64,000 nt of DNA from Pseudoalteromonas rubra (GTDB taxonomy: Bacteria > Pseudomonadota > Gammaproteobacteria > Enterobacterales > Alteromonadaceae): contig NZ_JXYA01000007.1 in the NCBI RefSeq assembly GCF_000967655.1, positions 90,000-153,999 of the forward strand, read 5' to 3'. Below the pieces are notes generated by a model. It was not told where the DNA came from. It saw only the letters and a program-made list of their open reading frames with translations, and ran no database searches. Within the stretch, counting starts at the first letter, position 1. Each line of letters opens with the position of its first letter. Positions 1 through 8,468 of the stretch are shown piece by piece. The translations under genes were made by a program, and so were the position numbers.

Positions 1-1203
1 AAGCCACCGGCACGTTTCAGCGAAGCAAGTTTGGTTAAAGAGCTTGAAAAGCGCGGCATTGGCCGACCGTCAACTTATGCGTCTATCATTTCGACCATTC
101 AGGACCGTGGCTATGTGCGAGTTGAAAACCGCCGTTTCTACGCCGAAAAAATGGGCGAAATTGTCACCGACCGTTTGATCGAAAACTTCGACGAACTGAT
201 GGACTTTGACTTTACTGCCAAAATGGAAAATCGTCTGGATGAAATTGCTGAGGGCGATCGTGTCTGGACGCAGGTACTGGATAAGTTTTATGCCGACTTC
301 TCGAGTCAGCTGGAACTGGCAGGTAAAGAGGAAGCTGAAGGTGGCATGCGTCAGAATGTCATGGTTGAGACTGACATAGACTGTCCAACCTGTGGTCGTA
401 AGATGGGGATCCGCACCGCGTCTACCGGGGTATTCCTGGGCTGTACGGGCTACAACTTACCGCCAAAAGAGCGCTGTACGACCACCATGAACCTGATCTC
501 GGGCGATGAAGCGGTTGATGCCGATGTGGAAGACGCGGAGACCGAAAGTCTGAGACAGATGAAGCGTTGTCCAAAGTGTGAAACCGCGATGGACTCTTAT
601 CTGATAGACGAAAAGCGTAAGCTGCACGTTTGTGGTAACAACCCGGGTTGTAGTGGCTATGTGATTGAGGAAGGCAGCTTCAAGATCAAGGGTTACGACG
701 GCCCGGTGATTGAGTGTGACAAATGTGGCTCAGATATGCAGCTTAAGTCTGGCCGCTTCGGTAAGTACTTCGATTGTACCAGTGAAGACTGTAAAAACAC
801 GCGTAAACTGCTGAAAAGCGGTGAGCCTGCGCCACCAAAAGAAGATCCGGTACACTTGCCAGAATTACCGTGTGAGAAATCAGAAGCCTATTTTGTGCTG
901 CGTGATGGTGCATCGGGTATTTTCCTGGCGGCACATACTTTCCCGAAATCGCGGGAAACGCGTGCGCCAAAAGTGGCCGAGCTTAAGCGCTTCAGAGATC
1001 GTATCTCGCCTAAGTTTTATTATCTGGCGGATGCGCCTGAGCAGGATGGCGATGGCAATCTGGCTGTTGTCAGATATTCGCGTAAAACTAAGTCACAATA
1101 CGTGATGACAGAAGTTGAAGGGAAAGCCACAGGCTGGAAAGCGACCTATGTCAACGGCAAGTGGGTTGAGGAAGAGAAAAAGCGCAAAAGCGCAAAATCT
1201 TAA
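1..1203 (+). CDS. topA: DNA topoisomerase I, C-terminal part (5' truncated by window edge)
   Basis: The frame is open from base 1, so this is the 3' part of a longer gene; about 400 residues are visible. Type IA topoisomerase I relaxes negatively supercoiled DNA in the cytoplasm. The fragment opens with the conserved [20 protein letters not shown] region of bacterial TopA, which lies downstream of the catalytic tyrosine, so the active site is outside the window. After it come three C4 zinc-ribbon modules at fragment residues about 128-160, 190-220 and 241-262 (CPTCG, CPKCE and CDKCG starts), then a lysine-rich basic tail. This is the usual proteobacterial TopA tail that binds single-stranded DNA. 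It is followed by a terminator shared with the convergent gene. The family call is secure; the start and N-terminus cannot be assessed. Confidence 0.97.
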   Translation, partial: KPPARFSEASLVKELEKRGIGRPSTYASIISTIQDRGYVRVENRRFYAEKMGEIVTDRLIENFDELMDFDFTAKMENRLDEIAEGDRVWTQVLDKFYADFSSQLELAGKEEAEGGMRQNVMVETDIDCPTCGRKMGIRTASTGVFLGCTGYNLPPKERCTTTMNLISGDEAVDADVEDAETESLRQMKRCPKCETAMDSYLIDEKRKLHVCGNNPGCSGYVIEEGSFKIKGYDGPVIECDKCGSDMQLKSGRFGKYFDCTSEDCKNTRKLLKSGEPAPPKEDPVHLPELPCEKSEAYFVLRDGASGIFLAAHTFPKSRETRAPKVAELKRFRDRISPKFYYLADAPEQDGDGNLAVVRYSRKTKSQYVMTEVEGKATGWKATYVNGKWVEEEKKRKSAKS

Positions 1204-1234
1204 GTACGCTTTCGGTTAGTGTGTAACCGATAAC

Positions 1235-1261
1235 AAAAAGGCCAGCAATGCTGGCCTTTTT
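1235..1261. terminator. Bidirectional intrinsic terminator between topA and a convergent small gene
   Basis: A-run, then GGCCAGC, a 3-base loop and GCTGGCC, then a T-run: a perfect GC-rich stem with U tracts on both strands. A second dyad, CGGTTA/TAACCG at 1213-1229, lies just before it. It can end both topA (plus) and the small secreted-protein gene (minus). Confidence 0.88.
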
Positions 1262-1273
1262 CGATCTTAGAGA

Positions 1274-1522
1274 TCAGATGTCTACTTCTGTCACGGCCAC
1301 GTAGCCGCCGGCAGAGAGCTCCTCGTTAACACACTGCAAAACGTATTGACGTAGCGCATCGGCTGCCACTTCGTCATCCTGAGCCCATTCAACACACATT
1401 TGTGTCAGCTCAGCAACTAAGCTGGCTGGTGCACTTTGTAGTTGCGTATCGTCAGCAACGACTGAAGTTGAAGTTAAAGTAGCGGCTAAAACGCAGCTCG
1501 CCAGGGCTGAAAATAGTTTCAT
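1274..1522 (-). CDS. Small secreted protein of unknown function
   Basis: An 82-residue protein with a clear Sec signal peptide: MK, then a hydrophobic stretch rich in A, L and S, with cleavage probably after SVVA near residue 23. The mature part is about 59 residues, acidic, with two cysteines (in QMCVEW and LQCVNE) that could form one disulfide in the periplasm. The start is supported by an AAGGAAA Shine-Dalgarno sequence about 6 bases upstream. The gene is monocistronic, convergent to topA, and has its own 220-base upstream region. I do not recognise the family and see no catalytic motif. Confidence 0.72.
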   Translation of the reverse strand: MKLFSALASCVLAATLTSTSVVADDTQLQSAPASLVAELTQMCVEWAQDDEVAADALRQYVLQCVNEELSAGGYVAVTEVDI

Positions 1523-1629
1523 TGATGTTTCCTTTTGTGTTTAGTGTAACGTTTCGTCACAGTGAATTTTTAAACTAAAACACAAAAAAAGAACAACGAA
1601 ATAAATCACTCTTAAAGATAAGTGAATGT

Positions 1630-1666
1630 GATTAGGGGATTAATCGAATGTTTTTGATTAGGGGAA
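1630..1666 (+). repeat. Short direct repeat in a divergent promoter region
   Basis: The 10-mer GATTAGGGGA occurs twice, at 1630 and 1656, 26 bases apart (about 2.5 helical turns), in the AT-rich region between the small secreted-protein gene and the S33-type hydrolase. Paired direct repeats can be operator half-sites, but no regulator is evident. The assignment is weak. Confidence 0.3.
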
Positions 1667-1742
1667 CTGCTTTTCTAACAATGATATACTTGGGCCAAAT
1701 AACGTATCCAATGCCCGCAGTGGCGTAAAAAAGGACGATACA

Positions 1743-3233
1743 ATGATAAAAAAACGTGGACACTTGCGTACACAGATCAGGCAAAGTGCGATTGCTTTGG
1801 GCCTGCTCAGTAGCGCAGGGAGTTATGCTGCCAGTCCAGACACAGCCGGTCTGACGCCTTGCTATACCAAGGGGTTGGCGGACAGGCTGATGTGCGGCAG
1901 TGTTGAGCAGCCCTTATCGGCAAACAATAGCGAAAAAATCAGCATACACTTTGCGGTGATCCCAGCGATTAAGCTGGTGCACCCAACTGAGGCTATTATG
2001 GCATTTGCCGGCGGCCCCGGGCAGTCGGCTATTGAAGTTGCTGCCGTGTTTGCACGGGTGTTGCGCTATGCCCGAGAAGAACGGGATATTATTTTGGTGG
2101 ATCAGCGCGGTACCGGAAAGTCCACTCTGTTGCAGTGTGATATGGATCCTCTTGAGGCGCAGTTTGCTTTTAATGACGATGCGCTGCCCATTTTTGAATA
2201 CAGCCGGGAAGAAACCCAAAAGTGTAAAAGCAAACTCAATACCGACTTGAGTCACTTTACCACCGTTGCCGCCGCCAGCGATTTTGAAGCGGTCCGCAAG
2301 GCGCTGGGTTACCAGAAGTTACATCTGTTTGGTGCTTCCTATGGCACACGTATTGCCCAGGAGTATATGCGTCGCTACCCACAAGCTGTGGCCAGTGCCA
2401 CACTGGATGGGGTCGTGCCGATGCAGCAAAGCTTAGTTGCTATTGGCGACGCCATTGATGATTCATTGCAGGCCATTTTTAGCGACTGTGCCAATAAAGC
2501 GAATTGCCGCGGTCAGTATCCGCAGCTGGAACAGCAATATCAAATGCTGTTAACCCAGCTTGAGGCGCAACCTGCCAGCGTTCAGGTACCACATCCGAGA
2601 ACCCACAACACTATCCCACTGGTACTCACGCAGAGCAAAGTACGCTCAGCCATCCGTATGGCGCTTTACAGCCATACCTCCCGCGCCTTGGTGCCGCTGG
2701 CCATCAGCGAGGCGGCAAAAGGTAATTATTTACCTCTGGTCGGGTTGATGGGCAGTGATTCCGGGTTTGGCTCGCTGGCGATGGGTATGCACAGTGCGAT
2801 TGTCTGCGCTGAGGACTGGCCACTATTAACGGAGCAAGCAAGAGCGCGTTTTTCAGCGAGTTACTTTGGCCGCATGATGATTGAATCCCTCGATGCCAGC
2901 TGCCCTGTCTGGCAGGTTGAAGCCGTCGGAAAAGATTTTTATCAGCCGCTCAGCACAGATATTCCAACCCTGTTGCTATCAGGTGGACTCGACCCCGCGA
3001 CGCCGCCAGGCTGGGCCGAGCTGGCTATGGTCAAAATGAAAAATGCACGGCACTTAGTTGCTGAACAAGCAACCCATGGTGTGGCTGCGCAAAGCTGCGC
3101 CGACAAACTGGTTGCTGAGTTTATAAACCACACGGAGCCTAAAGAACTTGATGCCGGCTGTTTGGAGAAAACCGCTGTCAGACGCTATTTTATGAACCCC
3201 AATGGCCCCGCAGTGGCAAGCCAGGAGCCATAA
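1743..3233 (+). CDS. Secreted alpha/beta hydrolase, tripeptidyl aminopeptidase-like (S33)
   Basis: A 496-residue exported serine hydrolase. An N-terminal signal peptide ends near SYAA (residues 27-30). The fold signature is complete: GGPG at 90-93 (oxyanion region, as in proline iminopeptidases), the nucleophile elbow GASYG with Ser199, the acid Asp417 in LSGGLDPATPP, and His445 in THGV. The C-terminal region matches the TAP-like domain of tripeptidyl aminopeptidases, so the probable role is release of N-terminal peptides or prolines in the periplasm or medium. Its stop codon is one base from the next ATG, so it heads an operon with the ABC transporter pair. The family is secure; the substrate is unknown. 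Confidence 0.88.
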   Translation: MIKKRGHLRTQIRQSAIALGLLSSAGSYAASPDTAGLTPCYTKGLADRLMCGSVEQPLSANNSEKISIHFAVIPAIKLVHPTEAIMAFAGGPGQSAIEVAAVFARVLRYAREERDIILVDQRGTGKSTLLQCDMDPLEAQFAFNDDALPIFEYSREETQKCKSKLNTDLSHFTTVAAASDFEAVRKALGYQKLHLFGASYGTRIAQEYMRRYPQAVASATLDGVVPMQQSLVAIGDAIDDSLQAIFSDCANKANCRGQYPQLEQQYQMLLTQLEAQPASVQVPHPRTHNTIPLVLTQSKVRSAIRMALYSHTSRALVPLAISEAAKGNYLPLVGLMGSDSGFGSLAMGMHSAIVCAEDWPLLTEQARARFSASYFGRMMIESLDASCPVWQVEAVGKDFYQPLSTDIPTLLLSGGLDPATPPGWAELAMVKMKNARHLVAEQATHGVAAQSCADKLVAEFINHTEPKELDAGCLEKTAVRRYFMNPNGPAVASQEP

Positions 3234-3234
3234 C

Positions 3235-3969
3235 ATGATCAAAGTACATAATCTTAAAAAACAAATCGCATCGGTAAATGCGCTGGACGGACTGAGCTTC
3301 AGTGCCGAAAACGGCCAAATCACCGGGCTACTTGGCCCCAATGGCGCAGGTAAAACAACGTGCCTGAGAACGGTATTTGGATTGTTACAGGCCGATCAGG
3401 GCTATGCTGAAATTGATGGGGTTAAGGTGCACGAAGATCCCATGGCAGCCAAGCAGCAGCTGGGGTTATTTCCCGACCCCTGTGGCCTGTATGAGCGGTT
3501 GACGCCCAGAGAGTATATTCAGTTTTATGCGCAGCTAAGTGGCATGGCCAATTCGCAAGCTCAGACAGCCACAGACAAAGTCATTGAGCAGCTGAAAATG
3601 GCGGACATTGCAGACCGTCGCTGTCAGGGTTTTTCTCAGGGGCAGCGGATGAAAACCGCACTGGCTCAGGCCATTGTTCACCAGCCGCGCAACATCATTC
3701 TTGATGAACCAACCCGCGGCCTGGATGTCATGAGTACCCGCGTATTACGCGAATTATTACTGATGCTCAAAGCGCAGGGGCACTGCGTGTTATTCTCCAG
3801 TCATGTAATGCAGGAAGTAGCCGCATTGTGCGACCACGTTGTGGTGATGGCTAAAGGTAAAGTGGTTGCGCAGGGCACACCGCAGCAATTATGTGAGCAA
3901 ACGGGTAAAGCAAGCCTGGAAGAAGCGTTTATCGCGCTGATCGGCAGCGACGAGGGGATAGCAGCATGA
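3235..3969 (+). CDS. ABC transporter ATP-binding protein, NatA-like
   Basis: A 244-residue nucleotide-binding subunit. The ATG at 3235 is chosen because AGGAG lies 8 bases upstream; earlier in-frame starts would overlap the hydrolase. Walker A is GPNGAGKTT near residue 31, the signature loop is FSQGQRM and Walker B is IILDEPTRGLD, with the switch histidine in SSHVMQE. The sequence resembles the NatA branch of ABC-2 exporters (sodium, drug or polysaccharide export). It pairs with the overlapping permease gene downstream. The substrate cannot be read from sequence; the link to a secreted hydrolase suggests envelope or export functions. Confidence 0.92.
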   Translation: MIKVHNLKKQIASVNALDGLSFSAENGQITGLLGPNGAGKTTCLRTVFGLLQADQGYAEIDGVKVHEDPMAAKQQLGLFPDPCGLYERLTPREYIQFYAQLSGMANSQAQTATDKVIEQLKMADIADRRCQGFSQGQRMKTALAQAIVHQPRNIILDEPTRGLDVMSTRVLRELLLMLKAQGHCVLFSSHVMQEVAALCDHVVVMAKGKVVAQGTPQQLCEQTGKASLEEAFIALIGSDEGIAA

Positions 3970-5102
3970 TGAAGCAAATTACTATCTTGTTTAAAAAAGA
4001 GCTGCTGGATGCATATCGTGATAAGCGCTCGGTGATGGCCGGACTGTATTATGCCTTTGGTGCGCCCATTGTGATGTGCTTGCTGTTTTCGGTGCTTTTG
4101 CAGCAAATGGCGTCGCCAGAGGCGCTGAAAATCACCATTTCAGGTGCCGAGCGCGCGCCAAATCTGGTGCAGTATCTGGACAGCGTCGATATAAGCCACA
4201 GCGATGATGCCGAAGCTAAGTCGATCCAGCTCGAAATAGACGCCGCTTTTCAACAGGATATGGCAACAGGCCGCAGCGCCACTGTGGTGATAGTGGCAGA
4301 TAAGTCTGACAGCAAGTTGATCAAGTCGGTCCGTCGACTGGAAACGGCGTTGCTCAGATACAACAGCGAAGTGGCCGGGCTGCGGCTGGTAGCGCGCGGT
4401 ATCGATCCCGGCCTGATGCGTGCTTTGGATGTACAGACGCAGGATCAGGCCACGCCCGATGCAAAGGGCGGGTTATTTCTTGGTATCGTCACTTTGTCTA
4501 TCATCATAGCGATTTTTTATTCAGCCATGAACCTGGGCATAGACACCAGTGCCGGTGAGCGTGAGCGTAATTCATTGGCGCTGCTGCTTAGCCACCCTAT
4601 CAGTAGTGTGCAGATTGTGCTAGCCAAGGTCGCTGCGATTGCCGCTTTCTCGATTCTGGGACTGGCATTGGTACTGGTGGTGTCAAAGTTTGCCTATGCC
4701 ATGGTGGCCTGGGAGCAACTGGGTTTTAGCATCACCCTGGATCTGCGTTTTATTTTAGTCAGCCTGCTCATCGGGATCCCCATTGCGCTGATGTCGGCCA
4801 GTATGCTGATTTTTGTTTCTTTTATGGCTAAGTCGTTTAAAGAGGCGCAGTCTTACGTCACTATGGTGCTGATGGTGCCCGTCGGTCTGAGTATGATGAC
4901 CAGCTATGATATCGCCACAGAGACCATCCAGTGGCTGCCGATCGCTGCTCAGCAATACGCGATGATAGAGTTGATCAAGGGCAATGCCTTACCGCTTGCA
5001 CCACTGGGGCTGGCTTCAGGGCTAACGCTGGCATTGTTTGCGCTGTTTACTTACCTGAGCAGCAGAATGCTGAAAAGTGAAAAAGTGGTGTTCGGTTTAT
5101 AA
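3966..5102 (+). CDS. ABC-2 type permease, NatB-like
   Basis: A 378-residue inner-membrane subunit overlapping the ATPase gene by 4 bases (ATGA), which implies translational coupling. The topology is typical of NatB/YhaP permeases: one N-terminal membrane helix (about residues 24-46), a large extracytoplasmic domain (about 48-170), then five hydrophobic helices from about 175 to the C-terminus. The motif GERERNSLALLLSHP after the second helix is the coupling region seen in this family. It works with the preceding ATPase to export an unknown substrate. Confidence 0.9.
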   Translation: MMKQITILFKKELLDAYRDKRSVMAGLYYAFGAPIVMCLLFSVLLQQMASPEALKITISGAERAPNLVQYLDSVDISHSDDAEAKSIQLEIDAAFQQDMATGRSATVVIVADKSDSKLIKSVRRLETALLRYNSEVAGLRLVARGIDPGLMRALDVQTQDQATPDAKGGLFLGIVTLSIIIAIFYSAMNLGIDTSAGERERNSLALLLSHPISSVQIVLAKVAAIAAFSILGLALVLVVSKFAYAMVAWEQLGFSITLDLRFILVSLLIGIPIALMSASMLIFVSFMAKSFKEAQSYVTMVLMVPVGLSMMTSYDIATETIQWLPIAAQQYAMIELIKGNALPLAPLGLASGLTLALFALFTYLSSRMLKSEKVVFGL

Positions 5103-5124
5103 TCGTCTAAGCACTTTGGCAATA

Positions 5125-5156
5125 TATCAAGCCGGTCAATGTGAGCCGGCTTGATA
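5125..5156 (+). terminator. Strong hairpin after the ABC operon
   Basis: TATCAAGCCGG and CCGGCTTGATA form a perfect 11-bp stem with a 10-base loop, 22 bases after the permease stop. No clean U tract follows, so it may act as an mRNA 3' stabiliser or a weak terminator rather than a classical one. Confidence 0.6.
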
Positions 5157-5556
5157 TACAAGATAAAACCCTGCAGACCGCTCAGTAGCCTGATAAAAAT
5201 AGTGTGAAAAATCCGTCTCGATTTTAAGTCAGCTGGGCAAGGTCAATACTGTCTTGATCAGCCTGTTCGAACGGGTTGAAGTATCTGTATATCTTCATGA
5301 TCTACAAACCAACAATAAACGCCAGTACCACCACAGTAATCACCAACCATACCAAAGTCCAAGCTTCCGGTACTGTATTCCTCATATTCTAGGCATCTTT
5401 ATCAAAAAAGAACCGAAAGCAAAGGTGCATCCCTGTCTCAATTCACTTTCAGGTAATCAACCGTAATGGCAAAAGCGGCATTTTTAGACTCTACTGACCA
5501 AAGGGGGCAATCAAGCGCCTACATACGCAGAGCAAATCAAGTTAAGGAGCAAGCAA
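5157..5556. other. Intergenic region, 400 bases, no clear gene
   Basis: AT-rich DNA before the orphan gene at 5557. No plus-strand gene is supported. On the minus strand lies a possible small membrane-peptide gene interrupted by an amber codon (5224-5385, listed separately). No convincing sigma70 promoter was found for the 5557 gene. Confidence 0.5.
5224..5385 (-). pseudogene. Possible tiny membrane-peptide gene with an in-frame amber stop
   Basis: From an ATG at 5385 the minus strand encodes 27 residues, MRNTVPEAW followed by a strongly hydrophobic helix ending IVGL, then TAG at 5304-5302. The same frame continues through ATC to an ATG at 5298 and a polar 24-residue stretch ending QADQDSIDLAQLT before TAA at 5224. 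Read together this is one helix plus a polar tail. It could be a decayed small membrane protein, two coupled peptides, or chance. No good Shine-Dalgarno sequence is present, so confidence is low. Confidence 0.25.
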
Positions 5557-5964
5557 ATGTCACACGTCACGGAATATGAATTTAGCCCAAATAAAGGGGG
5601 TGGATTGTTTGTGGAACATCACCCTTTTCCACATATTTGGTTGCCAGCAACAGGCACTGACCCCGCGTTCAAAGAGCCGACTGTATCCAGAATATTACTT
5701 GGGCGCCGACTTGATAATACTCAGGAGGATGGGTACTACCGTACAGTAACCACGGAGCAGTTCCACTTTACTGTATTTGAAGTACCTAACAATGGCAGTG
5801 CATTGGCAATCCGGCCTCAGTGTATTCACAACGATAGTTTTACAAAAGGAGCTCAGACCGTGTTCTTAGGTAATACAGCGGCAAATACAGTTGCGCTGCG
5901 CCAAAGTATGCCGGTAACGCAGATGGATGTAGGAGGGACCCCAGTAGCCAAACTTTCAGACTAG
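5557..5964 (+). CDS. Hypothetical protein, unrecognised family
   Basis: A 135-residue protein with a good translation signal (AAGGAG about 8 bases before ATG). It has no signal peptide or membrane helix. Visible features are a Gly-rich GGGLF segment, the segment EHHPFPHIWLP, and a run of beta-type segments (QFHFTVFEVP, QTVFLGN), suggesting a small beta-rich globular protein. It stands alone in AT-rich flanks between the ABC operon and the convergent dGTPase gene, a pattern common for lineage-specific or recently acquired genes. I do not recognise it and assign no function. Confidence 0.6.
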   Translation: MSHVTEYEFSPNKGGGLFVEHHPFPHIWLPATGTDPAFKEPTVSRILLGRRLDNTQEDGYYRTVTTEQFHFTVFEVPNNGSALAIRPQCIHNDSFTKGAQTVFLGNTAANTVALRQSMPVTQMDVGGTPVAKLSD

Positions 5965-6015
5965 GCACATTTTGCTGTCAGGGGTCATTGCACTGCGATG
6001 GACAACAGAAACGGC

Positions 6016-7344
6016 TCACATATGCGGGCCGCTTTTCACCGGAGCTTGCATTGGACTGTTGCCAAACAGGCGCTGATAACAGCGACGAGCATATTCATCT
6101 GTCATGCCTGACAAGTAATCTGCCAGTACCCGCATTTGCTCGGTCTCATTTGTTGCCTGCGCATAGTGAGCTTGCGTGGTATGGGGCAGTAAGCGTAAAG
6201 GGTCGCTCTGAAACGCGCCAAATAAGTCGATCAGCATATTCTGGCCGCTAAATTCAATTTGCTGCATTTTTGGGTCGCGGATAAGCCTTGAAAAAACAAA
6301 CTGCTTTAACACACCTAAAATGGCTTCAAACTCAGCAGAGAGCTTAACGGTATGGCGCAGCAGCGGATCGCTAAAAGCGGGATCCTGAATAACCAACTCA
6401 CAGTTGACGATAAACAGATTCACCAGCTCGCCAATGACGTCTTTACGCAGCGACTCGTCATGGGAGAACAAGCGTTCACTGATACTGTCGAGGTGCTTAT
6501 CCAGCCAGGGGGAATCAATCTTTTGCAATTCTGGCAGGGCGTACCGCTGCCATTCCCGCTCGCTCAACGTTTCAGTGGCAATGGCGTCTTCTAAGTCGTG
6601 TACTGCATAGGCAAAATCGTCGGCATATTCCATTATGGCACTGTCTAGCGATTTAAAGCGGGTCTTGGCTTTATACTCATTCACGGGTGTATGGCTTTGC
6701 AGCAGCGCCCGATCTGCTGTGCTGAACGGTTGCAGGATCCAGTCCAGTACGTCTTTGTCACATTGATAGACGCCTTTGGCGGGCAGCCATTGCTGAGCAT
6801 AGATAAAACGCTGGTTTGGGTCGGGTTGCGGGTGGCAGAGCCATAACTCATCAATGAAAGCCGGATACTTAATAAAGCCAAGTAAAGTGCGGCGAGTCAG
6901 ATTCATCCCGTACCCTTTGGAATAAGGTTCCAGTTTGGTAACGATCCGTAGCGTTTGTGCGTTGCCCTCAAAGCCGCCATGATCGCGCAGCAAATAGTTG
7001 AGGGCGATTTCTCCGCCATGACCAAAGGGCGGGTGACCTATATCGTGCGCCAGGCAGATGGTTTCCATCAGGCTGGAGGAGGGAAACCAGGTAAAATCCG
7101 GATGCTGGGTTCTGAGATGGCGTAATAGCCCAGTGCCAATCTGAGAGACTTCCAGCGAATGGGTGAGACGCGTTCGGTAAAAATCATTGACGCCGATGCT
7201 CATAATTTGGGTTTTTGACTGCAGGCGCCTGAATGCTGCCGCATGAATGATCCGGGAGCGGTCAATCTGCCAGGGTGAGCGGTTGTCATTGGGGCGATGT
7301 TTTTTCTGGTCCAGCTGTCTTTGCTGCCATGGAGACTGGCTCAT
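6016..7344 (-). CDS. dgt: Deoxyguanosinetriphosphate triphosphohydrolase-like HD protein
   Basis: A 442-residue HD-domain protein. The N-terminus has RSPWQIDRSRIIHAAAFRRLQSKTQ, the standard opening of the dGTPase family. The metal site is formed by His62 in THSLEV, His100-Asp101 in LAHDIGHPPFGHGGE, and a later Asp in the helix EYADDFAYAVHDLEDA. The family hydrolyses dNTPs, classically dGTP to deoxyguanosine and triphosphate, in the cytoplasm; some members limit phage replication by draining dNTPs. The length fits the roughly 440-residue dGTPase-like subfamily rather than the 505-residue E. coli Dgt, so the preferred nucleotide is uncertain. A GAAGGA ribosome site precedes the ATG. It is monocistronic and convergent to the hypothetical gene. 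Confidence 0.9.
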   Translation of the reverse strand: MSQSPWQQRQLDQKKHRPNDNRSPWQIDRSRIIHAAAFRRLQSKTQIMSIGVNDFYRTRLTHSLEVSQIGTGLLRHLRTQHPDFTWFPSSSLMETICLAHDIGHPPFGHGGEIALNYLLRDHGGFEGNAQTLRIVTKLEPYSKGYGMNLTRRTLLGFIKYPAFIDELWLCHPQPDPNQRFIYAQQWLPAKGVYQCDKDVLDWILQPFSTADRALLQSHTPVNEYKAKTRFKSLDSAIMEYADDFAYAVHDLEDAIATETLSEREWQRYALPELQKIDSPWLDKHLDSISERLFSHDESLRKDVIGELVNLFIVNCELVIQDPAFSDPLLRHTVKLSAEFEAILGVLKQFVFSRLIRDPKMQQIEFSGQNMLIDLFGAFQSDPLRLLPHTTQAHYAQATNETEQMRVLADYLSGMTDEYARRCYQRLFGNSPMQAPVKSGPHM

Positions 7345-7646
7345 AGGTGTCCTTCATTAAACACGTTACTGTGTTCAGTATATCTACTGAGCGTGCCGGG
7401 AAAAAGAAAAACTAATCAAAGCGCTAGGTGATTTTTTGATGTTCAGCCAGGGGCAGCTACGATAGAATGCGGAAATTCGCGTTCAGTGGTAAATTTTGGT
7501 ATCATTGTCCGCTAATTTGAAAATGAAAGAGCAAAGTACAGCAGGGTTATTCTGTTAGGGATCTTCAGAAAACCTGCGAAGTCACGCCATTTTTCGGGTG
7601 TTTTCAGCACTTTGAATTGGTAGTTGGTACTAGTGTGAGGAGAATC
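7345..7646. other. Divergent promoter region between dgt and the Bax-like gene
   Basis: About 300 bases without a gene. It must hold promoters for both flanking genes. The Bax-like gene has a clear GAGGAGA ribosome site at the right end. A TATCAT-like -10 lies near 7500 in a TTGGTATCATTGTCC context, but no matching -35 is convincing. No operator is recognised. Confidence 0.45.
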
Positions 7647-8468
7647 ATGCGTTTACTAGTTAAAGTTATTATTGTCGCGATTTCAATATTCGCGATTCTG
7701 TATCCATTTATCGTCAAACCCCCAGCCCCGACTGAACCTGCGCCCGAACCGGAAGTGACCGTGACGAAACCTCAGGTTAAAGAAGTGGAAAAGCCACTGC
7801 ACAAGGTAAAGTTGCCGGAGTTTGGCAAAATTCGCGATATTGCCACCAAGAAAAAACGTTTCTTTGATTTCATCAAGCCACACGTTGAAGCGGAGAACGA
7901 GCTGATCTTGCAGCAACGTGCCAGCATTGAAATTGCACTGATGATGCTGCAGTTTGAAGAGCCTCTGAGCGACATTCAGCAGCAAAGAATCGAACAGGTG
8001 TTCAAACTCTACAAAATAGAGGACGAGACCATCTCTGTTGAGAATCTCAAGCGGGCGCTGCGCAGGGTAGACATCATCCCCAAAGAGCTGGCGCTGATGC
8101 AGGCAGCCAATGAATCGGCCTGGGGCACATCCCGGTTTGCACGGATCGGGTTGAACTTTTTTGGTCAGTGGTGTTATCGAAAGGGCTGCGGGATGATCCC
8201 AAAACGCCGTGACGATGAAGCGGCTCACGAAGTGGCTGCCTTTCAGTCGGTTCGGGCATCGGTTAAGTCGTATTTTAGAAACATCAATACCCATGATGCC
8301 TATAAAGACCTCAGGGCCACGCGTGCTGAGCTGCGCGCGCAGAAAAAGCCGATTGAAGCCACGGCATTGACCGCAGGACTCTTGTCATACTCGGAGCGTG
8401 GCGTGCATTATATTGAAGAACTTAACGATATGATCAGACATAACAAGGCTTATTTTGATGAAGAATAG
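7647..8468 (+). CDS. Bax-like membrane-anchored glucosaminidase
   Basis: A 273-residue protein. The ATG at 7647 is preferred because GAGGAGA lies 6 bases upstream; an upstream in-frame TTG at 7617 has no such site. An N-terminal helix (residues about 3-22) anchors it to the inner membrane, followed by a Pro/Glu-rich periplasmic linker. The C-terminal half is a glucosaminidase-type domain like E. coli Bax and the FlgJ hydrolase domain: LALMQAANESAWGTSRFA carries the predicted catalytic Glu, and the core NFFGQWCYRKGCG follows. Probable role: cleavage of peptidoglycan N-acetylglucosamine linkages. It overlaps the following DUF2987 gene by 11 bases. Confidence 0.85.
   Translation: MRLLVKVIIVAISIFAILYPFIVKPPAPTEPAPEPEVTVTKPQVKEVEKPLHKVKLPEFGKIRDIATKKKRFFDFIKPHVEAENELILQQRASIEIALMMLQFEEPLSDIQQQRIEQVFKLYKIEDETISVENLKRALRRVDIIPKELALMQAANESAWGTSRFARIGLNFFGQWCYRKGCGMIPKRRDDEAAHEVAAFQSVRASVKSYFRNINTHDAYKDLRATRAELRAQKKPIEATALTAGLLSYSERGVHYIEELNDMIRHNKAYFDEE

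Noticed and set aside
5254..5466. 70-codon plus-strand gene upstream of 5557
   Set aside because: Start lacks a ribosome site and the sequence is low-complexity and polar with no motif.
7683..8294. 203-codon frame antisense to the Bax-like gene
   Set aside because: Shadow of the real gene; no ribosome site and no recognisable domain.
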